A stretch of 64,000 bases of DNA from Bimuria novae-zelandiae CBS 107.79 (Eukaryota; Ascomycota; Dothideomycetes; Pleosporales; Didymosphaeriaceae), in assembly GCA_010015655.1 (NCBI GenBank), contig ML976687.1, positions 424,810 through 488,809 of the forward strand, given 5' to 3'. Below, piece by piece: positions 8,989 through 19,760 of the stretch (the stretch's first letter is position 1; every line of letters starts with the position of its first letter). The notes under the pieces are model-generated. The model worked only from the letters and a program-made list of their open reading frames with translations. It was not told where the DNA came from and searched no databases. The translations under genes were made by a program, and so were the position numbers.

Positions 8989-10565
8989 ATGAATGGCTCG
9001 CAGCAGTATGATGCGGGCGGTGATTCCGAGCCATTGCCGGCCCCGCAAATCCCTCCTCACTACCTGCCGAAGCCTCGAAGACAACACCCAGCATCCGCGC
9101 AGAGTCGACTATCGCCGCTCTACTCCCCTACTCTCCCTGTATCCTTCTCTAGACCAAATAAAAAGCGCACTGCACTTGCAGAGATAGACCCGCCAAATAA
9201 TTCGCTCCTTTGAAAGCGACAACCAACGGATCCCCAACGAAGCCAATTCCACATGTGCCGTGTCTCAGCCCCCACGATCGCCATCCAGATCATCGATTAG
9301 AATCGCAGCGAGGAAGACTGGGAACAGAAGGGACAAATCACAGTCAGTGGAGGATGTTGTGGACCCGAATGCTACTCCGCGACCAGGGCGTTCGGGATCA
9401 GCAGCTCCTGTACCTGCTCGGGCCCTGCACGAGACAAACATGCCAGAATGGGCCCCAACAAGCAGCGCATCTGATCCTCCATACATGGACAGGGAAGACC
9501 TGAACCAGCCACTGTCTTCAATATCCTCTGTTACTGAATCAACTGGTTCGAAGGCACGATCTCGCAGTCCAACCAAACGAATGATCAATATCAAGATTGC
9601 GGAGAAGACAGTATCCTCAAGAACAGTCAAATCGCCCGCAGATGTTCCAGAAGACGTGCGGAAACTATACAGGGTGGTGCAAAGCCTGGCTCGCGTACCT
9701 CGGGGCGTGATTCCACTGGGAATTGAGGTACGAGCTAGTATACCGTTCCTCTCTTCTCTCTGCTCACAGGTACTCCAGGACCTAATTCAAACTGATGCTG
9801 GTAACGACCTCGATGATCTGGACGTCTTCGTGGCAACGGCACGAAACGGCATGAGCTGAGAAGAGTTGCTCGATAAATTCAAAGCTTTACGAGGCGTTCG
9901 AGACTCTACTGCGGTCTGCAAAACTCACCATCTCCACGAGTTCAGCTAGAATAAACGCGTACACTACAGGATGCTAGAGCAAGCAGTTTGCACCTACTCT
10001 AGAGTCGAATACCACAACATTTACAACTGCACGCGTAATCAGGGAGTTGGTTCCCAGTAACGAATATGGTGAAATCTTAAAGTAAAAGATGATCGACTAC
10101 GCTATAACGCTCGGTCCGTCACTCCTCTCCAAAAATGAGGTCCTAACCCGCCTTGCTGCTTCCCCTCGTCCCCTACACCGCACTATCAATCCATCCGACT
10201 ACTCGCCCCTCTGCTACAATCCCATCGCTATCAACATCGAGACCAAGTCTCCCAACGGCGGAAAGGGGTACGGTGAAGTCCAACTCCCTATCTGGTTAAT
10301 GGCGTACTTCAACCGCTTGCGGACTCTCACTCAGAATCCAGTGTCTACAACGCTTCCGCTTATCTTGGTCTCGGATGAGCATTGGAAGCTGATGTTTACC
10401 AGCGACCTGGAAGGGGAGATTCAGATTATTGACGCTGTGGATTTTGGTACTGCAGCGGATATCATTGGGTGTTATACTATTTTAAAGGCATTGAAGCTAG
10501 TTATTAGGTGGCCTGAAGGGACTTTCTTAGAGTGGTTCTCAAAGAGAGTGCTTATGCCTGAATGA
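8989..10565 (+). pseudogene. PD-(D/E)XK nuclease-like fungal protein (decayed)
   Basis: The C-terminal part is the clearest: KMIDYAITLGPSL (about 10086-10125), then AINIETKSPNGGKGYGEVQL (10225-10285, the E-x-K of the PD-(D/E)XK core). It continues with PIWLMAYFNRL and LPLILVSDEHWKLMF, and ends RWPEGTFLEWFSKRVLMPE. This is the layout of the large fungal PD-(D/E)XK nuclease-like family. Upstream comes a low-complexity Ser/Pro/Arg N-terminal region containing RPNKKRTALAEID near 9155. Next is a helical part (VPEDVRKLYRVVQSLARVPRGV) and a probable 42-bp intron (9728-9769, GTACGA..CACAG, in phase). Between 9856 and 10089 the expected TTTFTTARVIRELVPSNE block is present. However, the frame is broken by stops and at least one frameshift, and another frame change lies near 9213-9260. 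The start at 8989 is a guess. The biological role of the family is not established, and this copy is probably non-functional. Confidence 0.6.
9728..9769 (+). other. Probable 42-bp intron in the PD-(D/E)XK-like gene
   Basis: GTACGAGCTAG at the 5' side, a pyrimidine-rich CTCTTCTCTCTGCTCACAG at the 3' side, phase 0 (PLGIE / VLQDL). It is a multiple of three without a stop, so read-through is also possible. Very short even for fungi. Confidence 0.5.
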
Positions 10566-10569
10566 AATA

Positions 10570-11700
10570 AGGTTGTTGTGCTGACATCGAAACTGTTGAT
10601 AATCGCCGCTAAGCGTTTCGAATTCAATGGATCCCTTCCTCTGCCGAAATCCGGTTTGGTGGTTGTGGCTGCACATATGGATGGATTCTCTTGGCGCCCA
10701 CCTAAGTGGCAACGAAGCCTATCTCAACCTCTTTTTTCATCGACACCAGAACGAACACAACGTCACTCAGACTTGTGAGATGGCGAACCTACATGAGGCA
10801 GAGTTTGATCGCAAGGTTGCGGGGCTTAGGTCACCCGGTTGCTAAGAGTTTACACAGCTACAGGCATGTCAGCCACAACCCTGCTCCGTCAGATTCGCTA
10901 CGATTATGTCACAATCCTGTGCTAGCTAGAATTGGTAATCACCCCGATCAGAGGTACCGACTAGGGTGGCGATCCCGAATACTTTCAGCGCTGCCCGCAA
11001 CCCTACGGCTAATTATTACTTCTTGGTAATGCCATTAGATTCTCTAGATTTTATAGAGACCCCTCAGTGGTTGCGATAGTGATGCAAGTGTAGTGGCGGC
11101 CTTCTGGCGTATAAGGCTGTTCTTGTTTAGAATGACACTGTTTGCGAAACATGTAGCAAGGCGTCAGCGCAAGCGTAATTTTTATTTAGATAGGATTATG
11201 GCGCTATAGAAATAGTCTAAGCATGTAACCTGAGGTGCGCATAGTAAAGATTTATCACGCGTGGAGAAATTCTGTGGCTTTAAAATAGAAGTACCTATAG
11301 TTTGTTCCGTTACGGCGGTTGTTCCGTTACGCGTGGATGGACGTTAGGTTGATTGAACTGTGTGTGGGTGAATGTCGGGTGTACGCGTGATTAGACGCCA
11401 TGATATCGCAGGCGCGCGTCTCTCTTGTATACTACTGCCGATAACGTCTATCCCTGCGTAGCGGGACACCCTGTATGACGGGACACTTTTTTATCCGGAC
11501 CTTCGGCGTCAGGCTAATGTGATTGCACAAAGTTGAGCTTAACGCAATTTGTTCTGCACATGTTTTTCTTTAAGTATATTGGTCTCCGATAGAGGAGAGC
11601 GCGGTGTTGGACGTGCTATTAGTTGTTCTGTTGATAGCGTCTATCTACCCTCTGCTTGTACCCCCTGTTTGCATGCGACAAGGCATCTTTGTTAAGCGTT
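10570..11700. other. Intergenic stretch without a recognisable gene
   Basis: It contains the right arm of the inverted repeat and otherwise mixed-composition sequence. Near 11310 two TTCCGTTACG motifs occur 22 bp apart. Near 11460-11490 there is a pair of GCGGGACAC / ACGGGACAC motifs. No reading frame looks like a protein. Confidence 0.4.
10801..10894 (+). repeat. Right arm of a dispersed inverted repeat (pair with 6826-6916)
   Basis: Same sequence family as the left arm, opposite orientation, about 75 percent identical by eye, ending CTGCTCCGTCAGAT. Together they bracket the two divergent genes over about 4.1 kb. Confidence 0.6.
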
Positions 11701-11704
11701 TGGT

Positions 11705-11951
11705 GTATCGGCGCAGGTCACTCAAAGGATCGATGTTGGCGTATCTCCTAGCAGAGGCATATGGGAGTGCGTGTATAAGAATGTAGCCTCGAATAAATTA
11801 AGTGCCTATAGGCCTGGTACGAAAGGATACGGAAAAGGTACTAAACTACAAAGGCCCCAAGCTCCTCTAAATACACCTCTTCCCAGATGGCTAGCTAGCA
11901 CATAACTGCCATAGGTTGACCGTCGGTCTGATGGATCCGAAATAGGTCCGA
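11705..11951 (+). repeat. Dispersed repeat, less mutated copy (second copy at 46828-47090)
   Basis: Shares long identical runs with 46828-47090, such as AAGTGCCTATAGGCCTGGTA. The differences are almost all C-to-T or G-to-A in the other copy. It encodes a short frame (RRSLKGSMLAYLLAEAYGSA) of unknown meaning. Pogo-1 is inserted at its right edge. Confidence 0.75.
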
Positions 11952-11953
11952 TA

Positions 11954-14089
11954 CCGTGTCTGTGCGCGCAACGCCCGACTTCGCGCAACGCCCGACCCCA
12001 GCCATTTTGCACACATCTTCCACATCACACAACTCCACCATCATGCCAGCCATTGACGAAGCGATTGCATACATCGATAGCCTAGCTTTAGGCGAAAAAT
12101 TCGAATATGTAAAAGTAGCAAAAATATACAGCGTTAATCGCATAATCTTGTCGCGCTGACACCAACGCGTGCAGCGCCCACGCGTTACTAAGGACTCTAA
12201 CTAGTATACACTTAGCCCACACCAAGAAGCTAAGCTTGTGAGGTATATAAAGGAGCTTACCGAGCGACGCCTACCACCTACGAGATCTATGATACGAAAT
12301 TTTGTGTCTAAATTAGCTACTAAAGACGTCTCTAAAAGCTAGGTTACGCGCTTTATTAACCGCAACAAGAATAAGCTTATATCTTAATAGGCGCTGGTAA
12401 TAGACTCTATACGCTATAACGCTAATTTAGTTACTAAATACAGCCTGTATTTTAACCTTCTACAATATAAAATATCCGAATACGATATACAGCCGTTAGA
12501 AACGTACAACATGGATAAAAAAGGCTTCGCAATTAGAGTAATTAGCAGGTTAAAAAGAGTCTTTAGCAAAGACGCATATAAATATAAACGCGTTAGTTTA
12601 GCTCTCTAAAATAGATCTTGCGTCTAGGTAATAGTGCTAGCGTTAATTTGCGCTAATAGAAGTACATTACCGCCATCTATTATATATCTAGCAAAGAAAG
12701 GAGATGTACAAGCTAGCTAGGTTAAAGATATCCACCTAGGAACTTATTAAGTCTATTTTATAACCTTACCTACAAGCTAGATAAATAATAATATTAGCCT
12801 TGCGTGGCTTGAGCAGGTGTTTAATTGTTACACTAAACCTAAAGCACGAAGGAGATGGCGATTGTTAATAGTAGACAGTTACGGTAGCTATGTAATAATA
12901 GATTTTATTAGGTTCTGCGATAATAATAAGATACTACTATGTATCTTTCCTCCACATTCAACTCATACGCTCTAGCCATTAGATGTAGTTGGCTTTAGTT
13001 CTCTAGCAACAAATTACTCCCAGGAACTTACAAATCGCCTCTATACAACACTTAGATAGATCCCTATTAAAAAAGAGGACTTCTTTTTAATATTCTAGGT
13101 CGCCTAGTTAAATACATTTACTTAAAAGTTAGTTTTTAGCTCATTTGAAGCTACTAGCATATCACTACTTAATCCTAAGAGAATACTTTAAAGATTTAGA
13201 ACATTAACACCAGATAGCTCCCAGTTATCTAAGACATTAGGTTCATGTTACTCTAGGGGGGGACTGGCCTAAAGTGGAAACACTAGTACGCAAATCTATA
13301 AAGGATGTACACTCTTGTAAGTTAAAAAAAGTTCTCTGCACCCTCCACTACCTAGTGGCTTAGAATAAGCTTATCCACCATAAATTAGAGGGTGTAAAGG
13401 ATGCCCTAAGGGAGAAAAAGAAGGCCTCTACAAAGAGGAAAGTTTTGCCTTTGTAGTAACACGAGGAGTACTATAAAAGTGCTATTTTCTAGTCACCACG
13501 TGCACGGAAGGAGGCAGAAGTAAGATATAAGGTATTTAAGAACGTTAAGCGTTAAGAAGAGCTTGCAAAAGCTAATAAAAAGTAAATTTAACATAATAAT
13601 AAGCTACTTAAGGAAAGGCTAAAAGATAAGAGGCGTATAAAGAGAAAGGTAGCTAAATTAGTGCGTAAGAAGAAACTAGCTAAGCTAGCTACTAAAAAGG
13701 CTAAACGCGCAGCTAAAAAACGACGCTAAAAAGAAGCTTATAACGCTTAAAAAGCTCTATAATTATCCTAAAGAGGTAATAGGAAGGTTTTAAAGCTAGT
13801 AATTAGAAATTAGAAGCGTGTGTAGCGTGCTAGGGCTACTATAGCTAGCGCGTTATCTAATATTACTTTAGCTACACAACCTACTGTAATTAACTCTCGC
13901 GGCCGCCCTATTAATTGGCCAAAATAGTATATATAAGATAAAATTGTCGCATGAATTCAGAGAGTGCTCTAACAAAAAATCTCGTAATAATTTATTTTTT
14001 ACGTAGCTGTAGAGCTTCATGTTTGCAATCGCTAACATACTGCCAAGTCAGGCGTTGCGCGAAGTCGGGCGTTGCGCGCACAGACACGG
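11954..14089 (+). mobile_element. Pogo-1: Fot1/Pogo-like Tc1/mariner element
   Basis: Inverted repeats of about 43 bp start CCGTGTCTGTGCGCGCAACG, with an internal GCGCAACGCCCGAC repeat. TA flanks both ends (11952-11953 and 14090-14091). 2136 bp, one degraded transposase gene on the plus strand. It abuts Pogo-2, sharing the TA at 14090-14091. Confidence 0.9.
12043..13927 (+). pseudogene. Pogo-1 transposase (degraded)
   Basis: ATG at 12043 (MPAIDEAIAYIDSLALGEKF). The order is a psq-type helix-turn-helix (KVAKIYSVNRIILSR), a CENP-B/Tc5-like second DNA-binding domain (YIKELTERRLPPTRSMIRNF), and the DDE core. Core landmarks are YNMDKKGF (first Asp, about 12510), LLIVDSYGSYVIIDF (second Asp, about 12870) and PPHSTHTL.PLDVVGF (third Asp, about 12950-12990). 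The tail is Lys/Ala-rich and coiled-coil-like, ending SRGRPINWPK. TAA/TAG codons and a net frameshift (1885 bp) inactivate it. All three catalytic Asp codons are still present. Confidence 0.85.
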
Positions 14090-14091
14090 TA

Positions 14092-16200
14092 ACGTGTCCG
14101 TGCACCCAATGCACGGATTCAGCCAATGCACGCCGAACATCCGACGCGTCAAAACTCCCTACTTTCAACACGCGATAACTCCACCAATATAGATCCAATT
14201 CAAGCTGCGATAGATGAGATCGAATCGCGAGAACCAGGAGAAGATTTTTCATATATAGAAATTGCTACTAGATATGGTGTTAATCGATCTACACTCTCAC
14301 GAAGGCACCGAGGTGTTACCGCGACGCGTGCAGCCAATACAATTAATTAGCGAAAGCTCAACCCACAGCAAGAGCAGGAGCTTGTACGATATATCAAAAG
14401 GCTCATAGAGAGACATATACCTCCTACTAGAGAGATAATACAGAATTTTGCCTCGACGATAGCAAAGGAGCCAGTCAGCGAGAGCTAGGTTACCCGCTTT
14501 ATTAACTAACACAGCATTCATCTTATCTCGCAATAGACCATTGGCATAGACAGCAATCGCTATAAAGCTAATTTAGTGGATAAATATCGCCTTTATTTTA
14601 ACCTTGTACATAGTAAGATTGATTAATATCGCATAGATCCTCGTTATATTTACAATATGGATGAAAAAGGTGTCCTGATTGGTATCGTTAGTAGAACAAA
14701 GAGGATATTTAGCAGACGAATGTAGGAGAAGAAGGAGGTTAGGGCATTACTCTAGGATGGCAATCGCGCGTGGATCACGCTCCTAGCATGTATCTGCGCT
14801 GATAGATTAGCTTTGCCGCCAAGCCTTATCTATAAGGCTGCTAACAAGGACATCCAATTAAGCTAGGTAGAGGATATTAAGGCAGGATATTATAAAGTCT
14901 TTATCACCTCATTATCCTCTAGCTAGACGAACAACAATATCGGGCTTGCCTAGCTTAAGCAGGTGTTTAATCGCTATATAAAAGAGAAGGCTCGACGATT
15001 ATATTAACTTTTAATTATAAATAGCCACGGATCTTATGTTACTATAGACTTTATTAACTATTATAATTAGAATAGGATCCTGCTTGCTATCCTGCCTCCT
15101 TATTTAACTTATATACTTTAGCCACTTAATATTGCGATGTTTAAGCCTCTATCAATAGCCTACTTAGCAGAGCTATTAAGATACCTTTATAGAAGACAGG
15201 GCCTAGCTTCTATCACTAAAGGCGACTTCTTTCCCCTATTCTAGAATACGTAGAAGGCCTCTTTTAAGGAATTAACTATCCTTAGCTCTTTTAGAGCCAC
15301 AGGTATATCGCCACCTAATCCTGACCCTATCCTTAATAGGTTCACCCAGGATCAAGAATCAGGCAATAGCTCCTCATCAGGGCTTAGCGATCATAACTAG
15401 AGAAAGATGGATAGGCTTGTACGCTTTGTAGTAAGTAATTAAAGTAGTAAGGATATATAGAAGCTTCGTTAATTACTTTACTACCTATCTATTAAAAATG
15501 AGCTGCTTAAGCATGACAACGATAGGCTTAGGCAGGCGCTATCTATTAAGAAGAAGCGTAATAAGAAGAGCAAAGCTCTAGACCTTTAATAGCGCTAAGA
15601 GTATTATAGTAGGGCTATCTTATAGTTACTAAGGAAAGTAAGGGAGGCACGTTATTATTAATTAATTAAGAAGCAAGAGGATAAGCAGCAGTAGCTTTAA
15701 AAAGCAAAAATAGCAAAGCTAAAGAAGGTAGCTAAGCTATATAAGGAGAAAATCCAGCAAGAAAAGCGTGCAGCGAGAGAGGCAGCGAAGAAGGCAAAAG
15801 AGAAGAAGAAAGCTAAAAAGGCAGCTTAGCGCACTGCCCAAAAGTCTGCTAATAACGCTAAAAAGGCTCTATAACTATCCTAAAGGAGTAAGAGAAAAGC
15901 TTCTCAGCCATCTCCACAGAGCAGAAAGCGTCAGAAACGTGTTGTTAATGCTATAGATATTAGGGAGGCCTCAAAGGGCGCATCTGCTGCCCCAACCAAA
16001 TCCACATAGAGCGGCCGCGACGTCAAGCTTCCAGATAGATTTAAATAGTGCAAATAAATCGCAGCTATCAATTTACTATCCTAGTAGAAAATCTTATAAT
16101 AATATTGTTTGTGGGTGGTTCTGCAGCCTTATTTCTAATAGAGCGTTTATGGTGTTCGGCGTGCATTGGCTGAATCCGTGCATTGGGTGCACGGACACGT
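14092..16200 (+). mobile_element. Pogo-2: Fot1/Pogo-like element
   Basis: Nearly perfect inverted repeats of about 48 bp (start ACGTGTCCGTGCACCCAATG; the internal TGCACCCAATGCACGGATT is itself palindromic). TA at 14090-14091 and 16201-16202. 2109 bp. TIR sequence differs from Pogo-1, so it is a different family. Confidence 0.9.
14189..16048 (+). pseudogene. Pogo-2 transposase (degraded, 620 codons)
   Basis: The reading frame is 1860 bp, the same length as Pogo-3 after its insertion is removed. The expected initiator is ATA at 14189-14191 (mutated ATG by comparison with Pogo-3). HTH block: PGEDFSYIEIATRYGVNRST. DDE landmarks: YNMDEKGVLIGIV (about 14655), LLIINSHGSYVTIDF (about 15010, second Asp replaced by Asn) and PPYLTYIL.PLNIAMF (third Asp replaced by Asn). 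The end is GRDVKLPDRFK. Many TAA/TAG at expected Gln codons. Confidence 0.85.
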
Positions 16201-16365
16201 TACGGATGAGTGTCGGTTTTCGGATGATCTCGAATCCTGTCTTGACTGGCCAAGGGTTCTCGTGTCGACGAGCGATTGTTCCTGTTACATTTGGAGGTAC
16301 AGAAGGAAACTCTATATCTTAAAGATTATAGTTATAGGCTCTAAAAGTTGATTTAAGATATCGGT

Positions 16366-16642
16366 GCTTTGCAAAAGACCGTCCCGACCCAGCCGCCTAG
16401 CAAATCAGAGAATAGATTATTGCTTTCCCTTTTGTCTCCTCAACTACTTTATTGAAATTTCTAGAAACTTTATATAGTATAGAGGTAGCCTGATTCTATA
16501 TTCTACTAAGTTTACAAAGTTTATTATGAAGGAATTGTGAAGATATATAGCTTTACGACATGGTAAGGCTCCCTATACTAGAATCTACTTAGTCGTGCCT
16601 ACACATACGCAGGAAATAGGTCGGGACGGTCTTTTGCAAAGC
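16366..16642. mobile_element. 277-bp MITE with 24-bp inverted repeats
   Basis: GCTTTGCAAAAGACCGTCCC at the left and its exact reverse complement at the right (16366-16389 and 16619-16642). The inside is AT-rich with no reading frame. The target duplication is not clear from the flanks (GGT / GTT). It lies between Pogo-2 and Pogo-3 and ends 6 bp before Pogo-3. Confidence 0.8.
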
Positions 16643-17834
16643 GTTATAACGTGTCCGTGCGCGTGCCGAGCCACTTCGCGTGACGAGCCACCCAACACCA
16701 TAACAGCTCATGCAAGAATAAGGCTGCAGAACCACCTACAAATAATATTATTATAAGATTTTCTACTAGGGTAGTCAATCGATAGCTGCGATTAATTTGC
16801 ACTACTTAAATCTATCTAGAAGCTTGACGTTGCGGCCGCTGCGTGTAGATTTGCTCGGGGCAGCAGATGCGCCCTCTAAGGCCTCCCTAACATCTATAGT
16901 ATCAACAACACGTTTTGGACGCTTTCTGCTCTATATAGATGGCTAAGAAGCCTTTCTCTTACACCTTTAGGATAGTTATAGAGCTTTTTCTGCGTTGCGG
17001 GCAGACTTCTAGGCAGCGCGCTAAGCTACCTTTTTAGCCCTCTCCTTTTCCTTCGCCTTCTTAGCTGCCTCTCGCGCATTACGCTTTTCCTACTATATTT
17101 TCTCCTTGTATAGCTTAGCTACCTTCTTTAGCTTTGCTATTTTTGCTTTTTAAAGCTACTACTACTTATCCTCTTATTTCTTAATAGATTAATAAACACG
17201 TGCCTCCCTCACCTTCCTTAGTAACTATAAGATAGCCCTACTCTAATACTCCTAGCGCTATTAAAGATCTAGAGTCTTGCCCTTCTTTCTGCGCTTCTCC
17301 TTAATAGATAGTAACTACTTAATCCTATCTATCTTATGCTTAAGTAGCTTATTTTAGATAAATAGGTGGTGGAGCGATTAACGAAGCTTCTTTGTATCTT
17401 AACTACCCTAATCCTTCACTGCTAATCGTATAAGCCTATCCATCTTTCTCCAGTCATAATCGCTAAGCCCTGATAAGGAGTTATCGCCTGATTCTTGATC
17501 CTAGGCAAACCTATCTAGGATAGGATTAGGATTAGGTGGCTTGGTTAGTTAGTTAGTTAGTATTTATTTTTCGTCTAGTTAATAGGGATTAAGTCCACCA
17601 TCTTGCCTCCTAAAGGGCATATACGACGTGCTAAGCTATAGAATTATAGTACTAATATACTACCTTAGAAAGCATTTCTTGCCTGCGCGGGTATTACTAC
17701 CATTTTAAGCTATAGCTCCCCTTCCTGTTAGGGAGACTAAGCAGTGTATGTATATTAGGGTAAATCCCTTATATGTGTTTAGAGGCAGTTTAGTGCTGTG
17801 AGAAGAAAGAAAAGGAAAGAGTGGATAGGTGTAG

Positions 17835-17890
17835 AGAGCTAGTGCTCTATTAAATCGGAGCCGTGGCTCTGCGCGAGGAGAGCCTTTGTA
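17835..17890 (-). repeat. Double-hairpin module, copy 1
   Basis: AGAGCTAGTGCTCT can form a small stem. It is followed, after ATTAAATCGGAGCCGT, by GGCTCTGCGCGAGGAGAGCC, a 6-bp stem with a GC-rich loop, then TTTGTA. Repeated at 18088-18142. Confidence 0.6.
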
Positions 17891-18087
17891 CTAGACTTGG
17901 CGATGCCTGTGTCGAAGGAGATAGGTGTAGTAGGAAGGCAGAGCCAGGCCTGTCCTTCTTCTTTATCCCTAAGAGTCGTATGATATAAGGCTAGGCTGGC
18001 TGCCTTATTTACGTGTTGTGTTAGGTTAAGGACGCTAATAATTAGTCTTTAGAAAGCTACGGGTAGCTCTTGTCGTTGTAGGTATTA

Positions 18088-18142
18088 AGAGCTAGTACTC
18101 TATTAAATCGTGCCATGGCTCTTCGCATGGAGAGCCTTTGTA
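18088..18142 (-). repeat. Double-hairpin module, copy 2
   Basis: AGAGCTAGTACTCT followed by GGCTCTTCGCATGGAGAGCC and TTTGTA. The GGCTCT/AGAGCC stem is kept while the loop differs from copy 1. Confidence 0.6.
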
Positions 18143-19760
18143 TTTAGGCCTAGCAGGTGCCTATATCTTGTAAGAGCAAGGAGTGTCACGACTATCTCCT
18201 TATCTTAGCTATAATTATAGCCTTTAACTAAACGTGAAAATCTAAGCGGCGCACAGGCTATTTTAAAAAGATTTTAGCTTACTAGGGAGCTAAAAGAGAA
18301 AATAAGGTAGCGCGCCTGCCATAACGCCTGTAGCTAAAAGAGGACGCTGGAAAACAGATTTACAAAGGCATTTAAGTCGTGTTTTAACAAAAAATCGATG
18401 GATATTGACCTTTCGGTGACCTGGAAAAGTTAATGTTTGGTGTAGGATCAGGTGGCGATATGCCTGTGGCTCTAAAAGAGCTGAGGATAGTTAATTCCTT
18501 AAAGGAGGCCTTCCACGCATTCTAGAATAAGGGGAAGAAGTCGTTTTTAGTAATAAAAGCTAGGCCTTAGCTTCTATAAAGGTATCGTGATAGCTCTACT
18601 AAGTATGCTATTAATAGAGACTTAAACATTGTAACGTTAAGTAGCTAAAGCGTATAAGTTAAGTAAGGAGGCAGGATAGCAAGTAAGATCCTATACTTAT
18701 TATAATAGTTAATAAAGTCTATAGTAACATAAGATCCGTGGCTGTCTATAATTAAAAGACGATATAATTGTTAAGTCTTCTCTTTTATACAGCGATCGAA
18801 CACCTACTTAAGCCAGGCAAGCCCGATATCGTTGTTTGTCTAGCTAGAGGATAATAAGGTGATAAAGACTTCATGTTCTCTTGCCTTAATATCCTCTACC
18901 CAGCTTGATTGGATGCCCTTGTTGGCGGCCTTATAAATAAGGCTTGGCGGCAGAGCTGATCTATCAGCGCAGATACATGCCAGGAGCGTAATCCATGCGC
19001 GATTGCCATCTTAGAGTAATGCCCTAACCTCCTTCTTCTCCCACATTCGTCTGCTAAATATTCTCTTTAATCTACTAACAATACTGATCAGGACGCCTTT
19101 TTCATCCATATTGTAGATATAACGAGGATCTATGCGATATTCATCCATCTTACTATATAGAAGGTTAAAATAGAGGCGATATTTATCCACTAAATTAGCT
19201 TTGTGGCGATTGTTGTCCATCCCGACGGTCTATTAGGAGATGAGATAAATGCTGTGTCGGTTAATAAAGCGGGTAACCCAGCTCTCGCTAACTGGCTCCT
19301 TTGCTATCGTAGAGGCAAAATTCTGTATCATCTCTCTAGTAGGAGGTGTATGTCTCTTTGTGAGTCCTTCGATATATCGTACAAGCTCCTGCTCTTGTTG
19401 TGGTGTAAGTTTCTGCTAGTTAATATTCTTGGCTTCATTTAGGGCCTGAACGCGCTTGTGTCTTCGGGACAACGTAGTCCGATCTACACCATAGGTAGCC
19501 GCTATTTTTCTATATGAAAATTTTTCTCCTGGATCTAAAGATTGAATAGCTTTAATCGCATCTTCAATTGCCCCCATATTGGTGGAGTTACGACGCGTCA
19601 AAGTTAGTGAGTCATTCAGTCTTTAGGTGTTGGGTGGCTCGTTACGCGAAGTGGCTCGGCACGCGCACAGACACGTTAAGGAGTGTGCATTCTGGCAATT
19701 TCTCCGCGCGCGGGACAAGATCTCTAAAACTTGTCTGGCAGGGCACCAAGCTTTACAGTA

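Larger units (their letters stand above)
17541..18444 (-). mobile_element. SINE/LINE-like insertion inside Pogo-3
   Basis: A 904-bp block interrupts Pogo-3 and is flanked by a 12-bp duplication, GGATTAGGTGGC (17529-17540) and GGATCAGGTGGC (18445-18456), differing by one C/T. It has no inverted repeats. At the left edge it carries TTAGTTAGTTAGTTAG, which reads as a (CTAA)n tail in minus orientation. A simple-repeat 3' tail plus long target duplication points to target-primed retrotransposition. No reverse transcriptase frame is visible, so it is a SINE or a truncated LINE. It contains two copies of a double-hairpin module. Confidence 0.6.
16802..19577 (-). pseudogene. Pogo-3 transposase (degraded, split by insertion)
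   Basis: ATG at 19577 (MGAIEDAIKAIQSLDPGEKF) is retained, followed by SYRKIAATYGVDRTTLSRRH. The DDE first Asp is in YNMDEKGVLISIVSRLKRIF (about 19110-19050). The terminus is GRNVKLLDRFK with stop at 16802-16804. Removing 916 bp (insertion plus one target duplication) leaves exactly 1860 bp, the same 620 codons as Pogo-2. Several TAG/TAA remain. Confidence 0.85.
16649..19676 (-). mobile_element. Pogo-3: Fot1/Pogo-like element with a 0.9-kb internal insertion
   Basis: Inverted repeats of about 50 bp (ACGTGTCCGTGCGCGTGCCG), TA at both ends (16647-16648 and 19677-19678). 3028 bp against about 2.1 kb for its relatives; the excess is the insertion at 17541-18456. Transposase reads on the minus strand. 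Confidence 0.9.

Noticed and set aside
8612..8992. 126-codon plus-strand open frame
   Set aside because: It lies opposite the 5' part of the nucleotidyltransferase-like gene and its promoter, has no recognisable motif, and begins next to the MITE; most likely a chance opening.
6826..10894. Helitron or large composite transposon between the inverted repeats
   Set aside because: No Rep/helicase, no CTRR-type end or hairpin, no flanking duplication; the repeat alone does not show mobility, so only the arms are annotated.
17542..17560. Telomere-like (TTAG)n run
   Set aside because: Only four to five units of TTAG rather than TTAGGG, embedded at the edge of an insertion; better explained as a retroelement tail.
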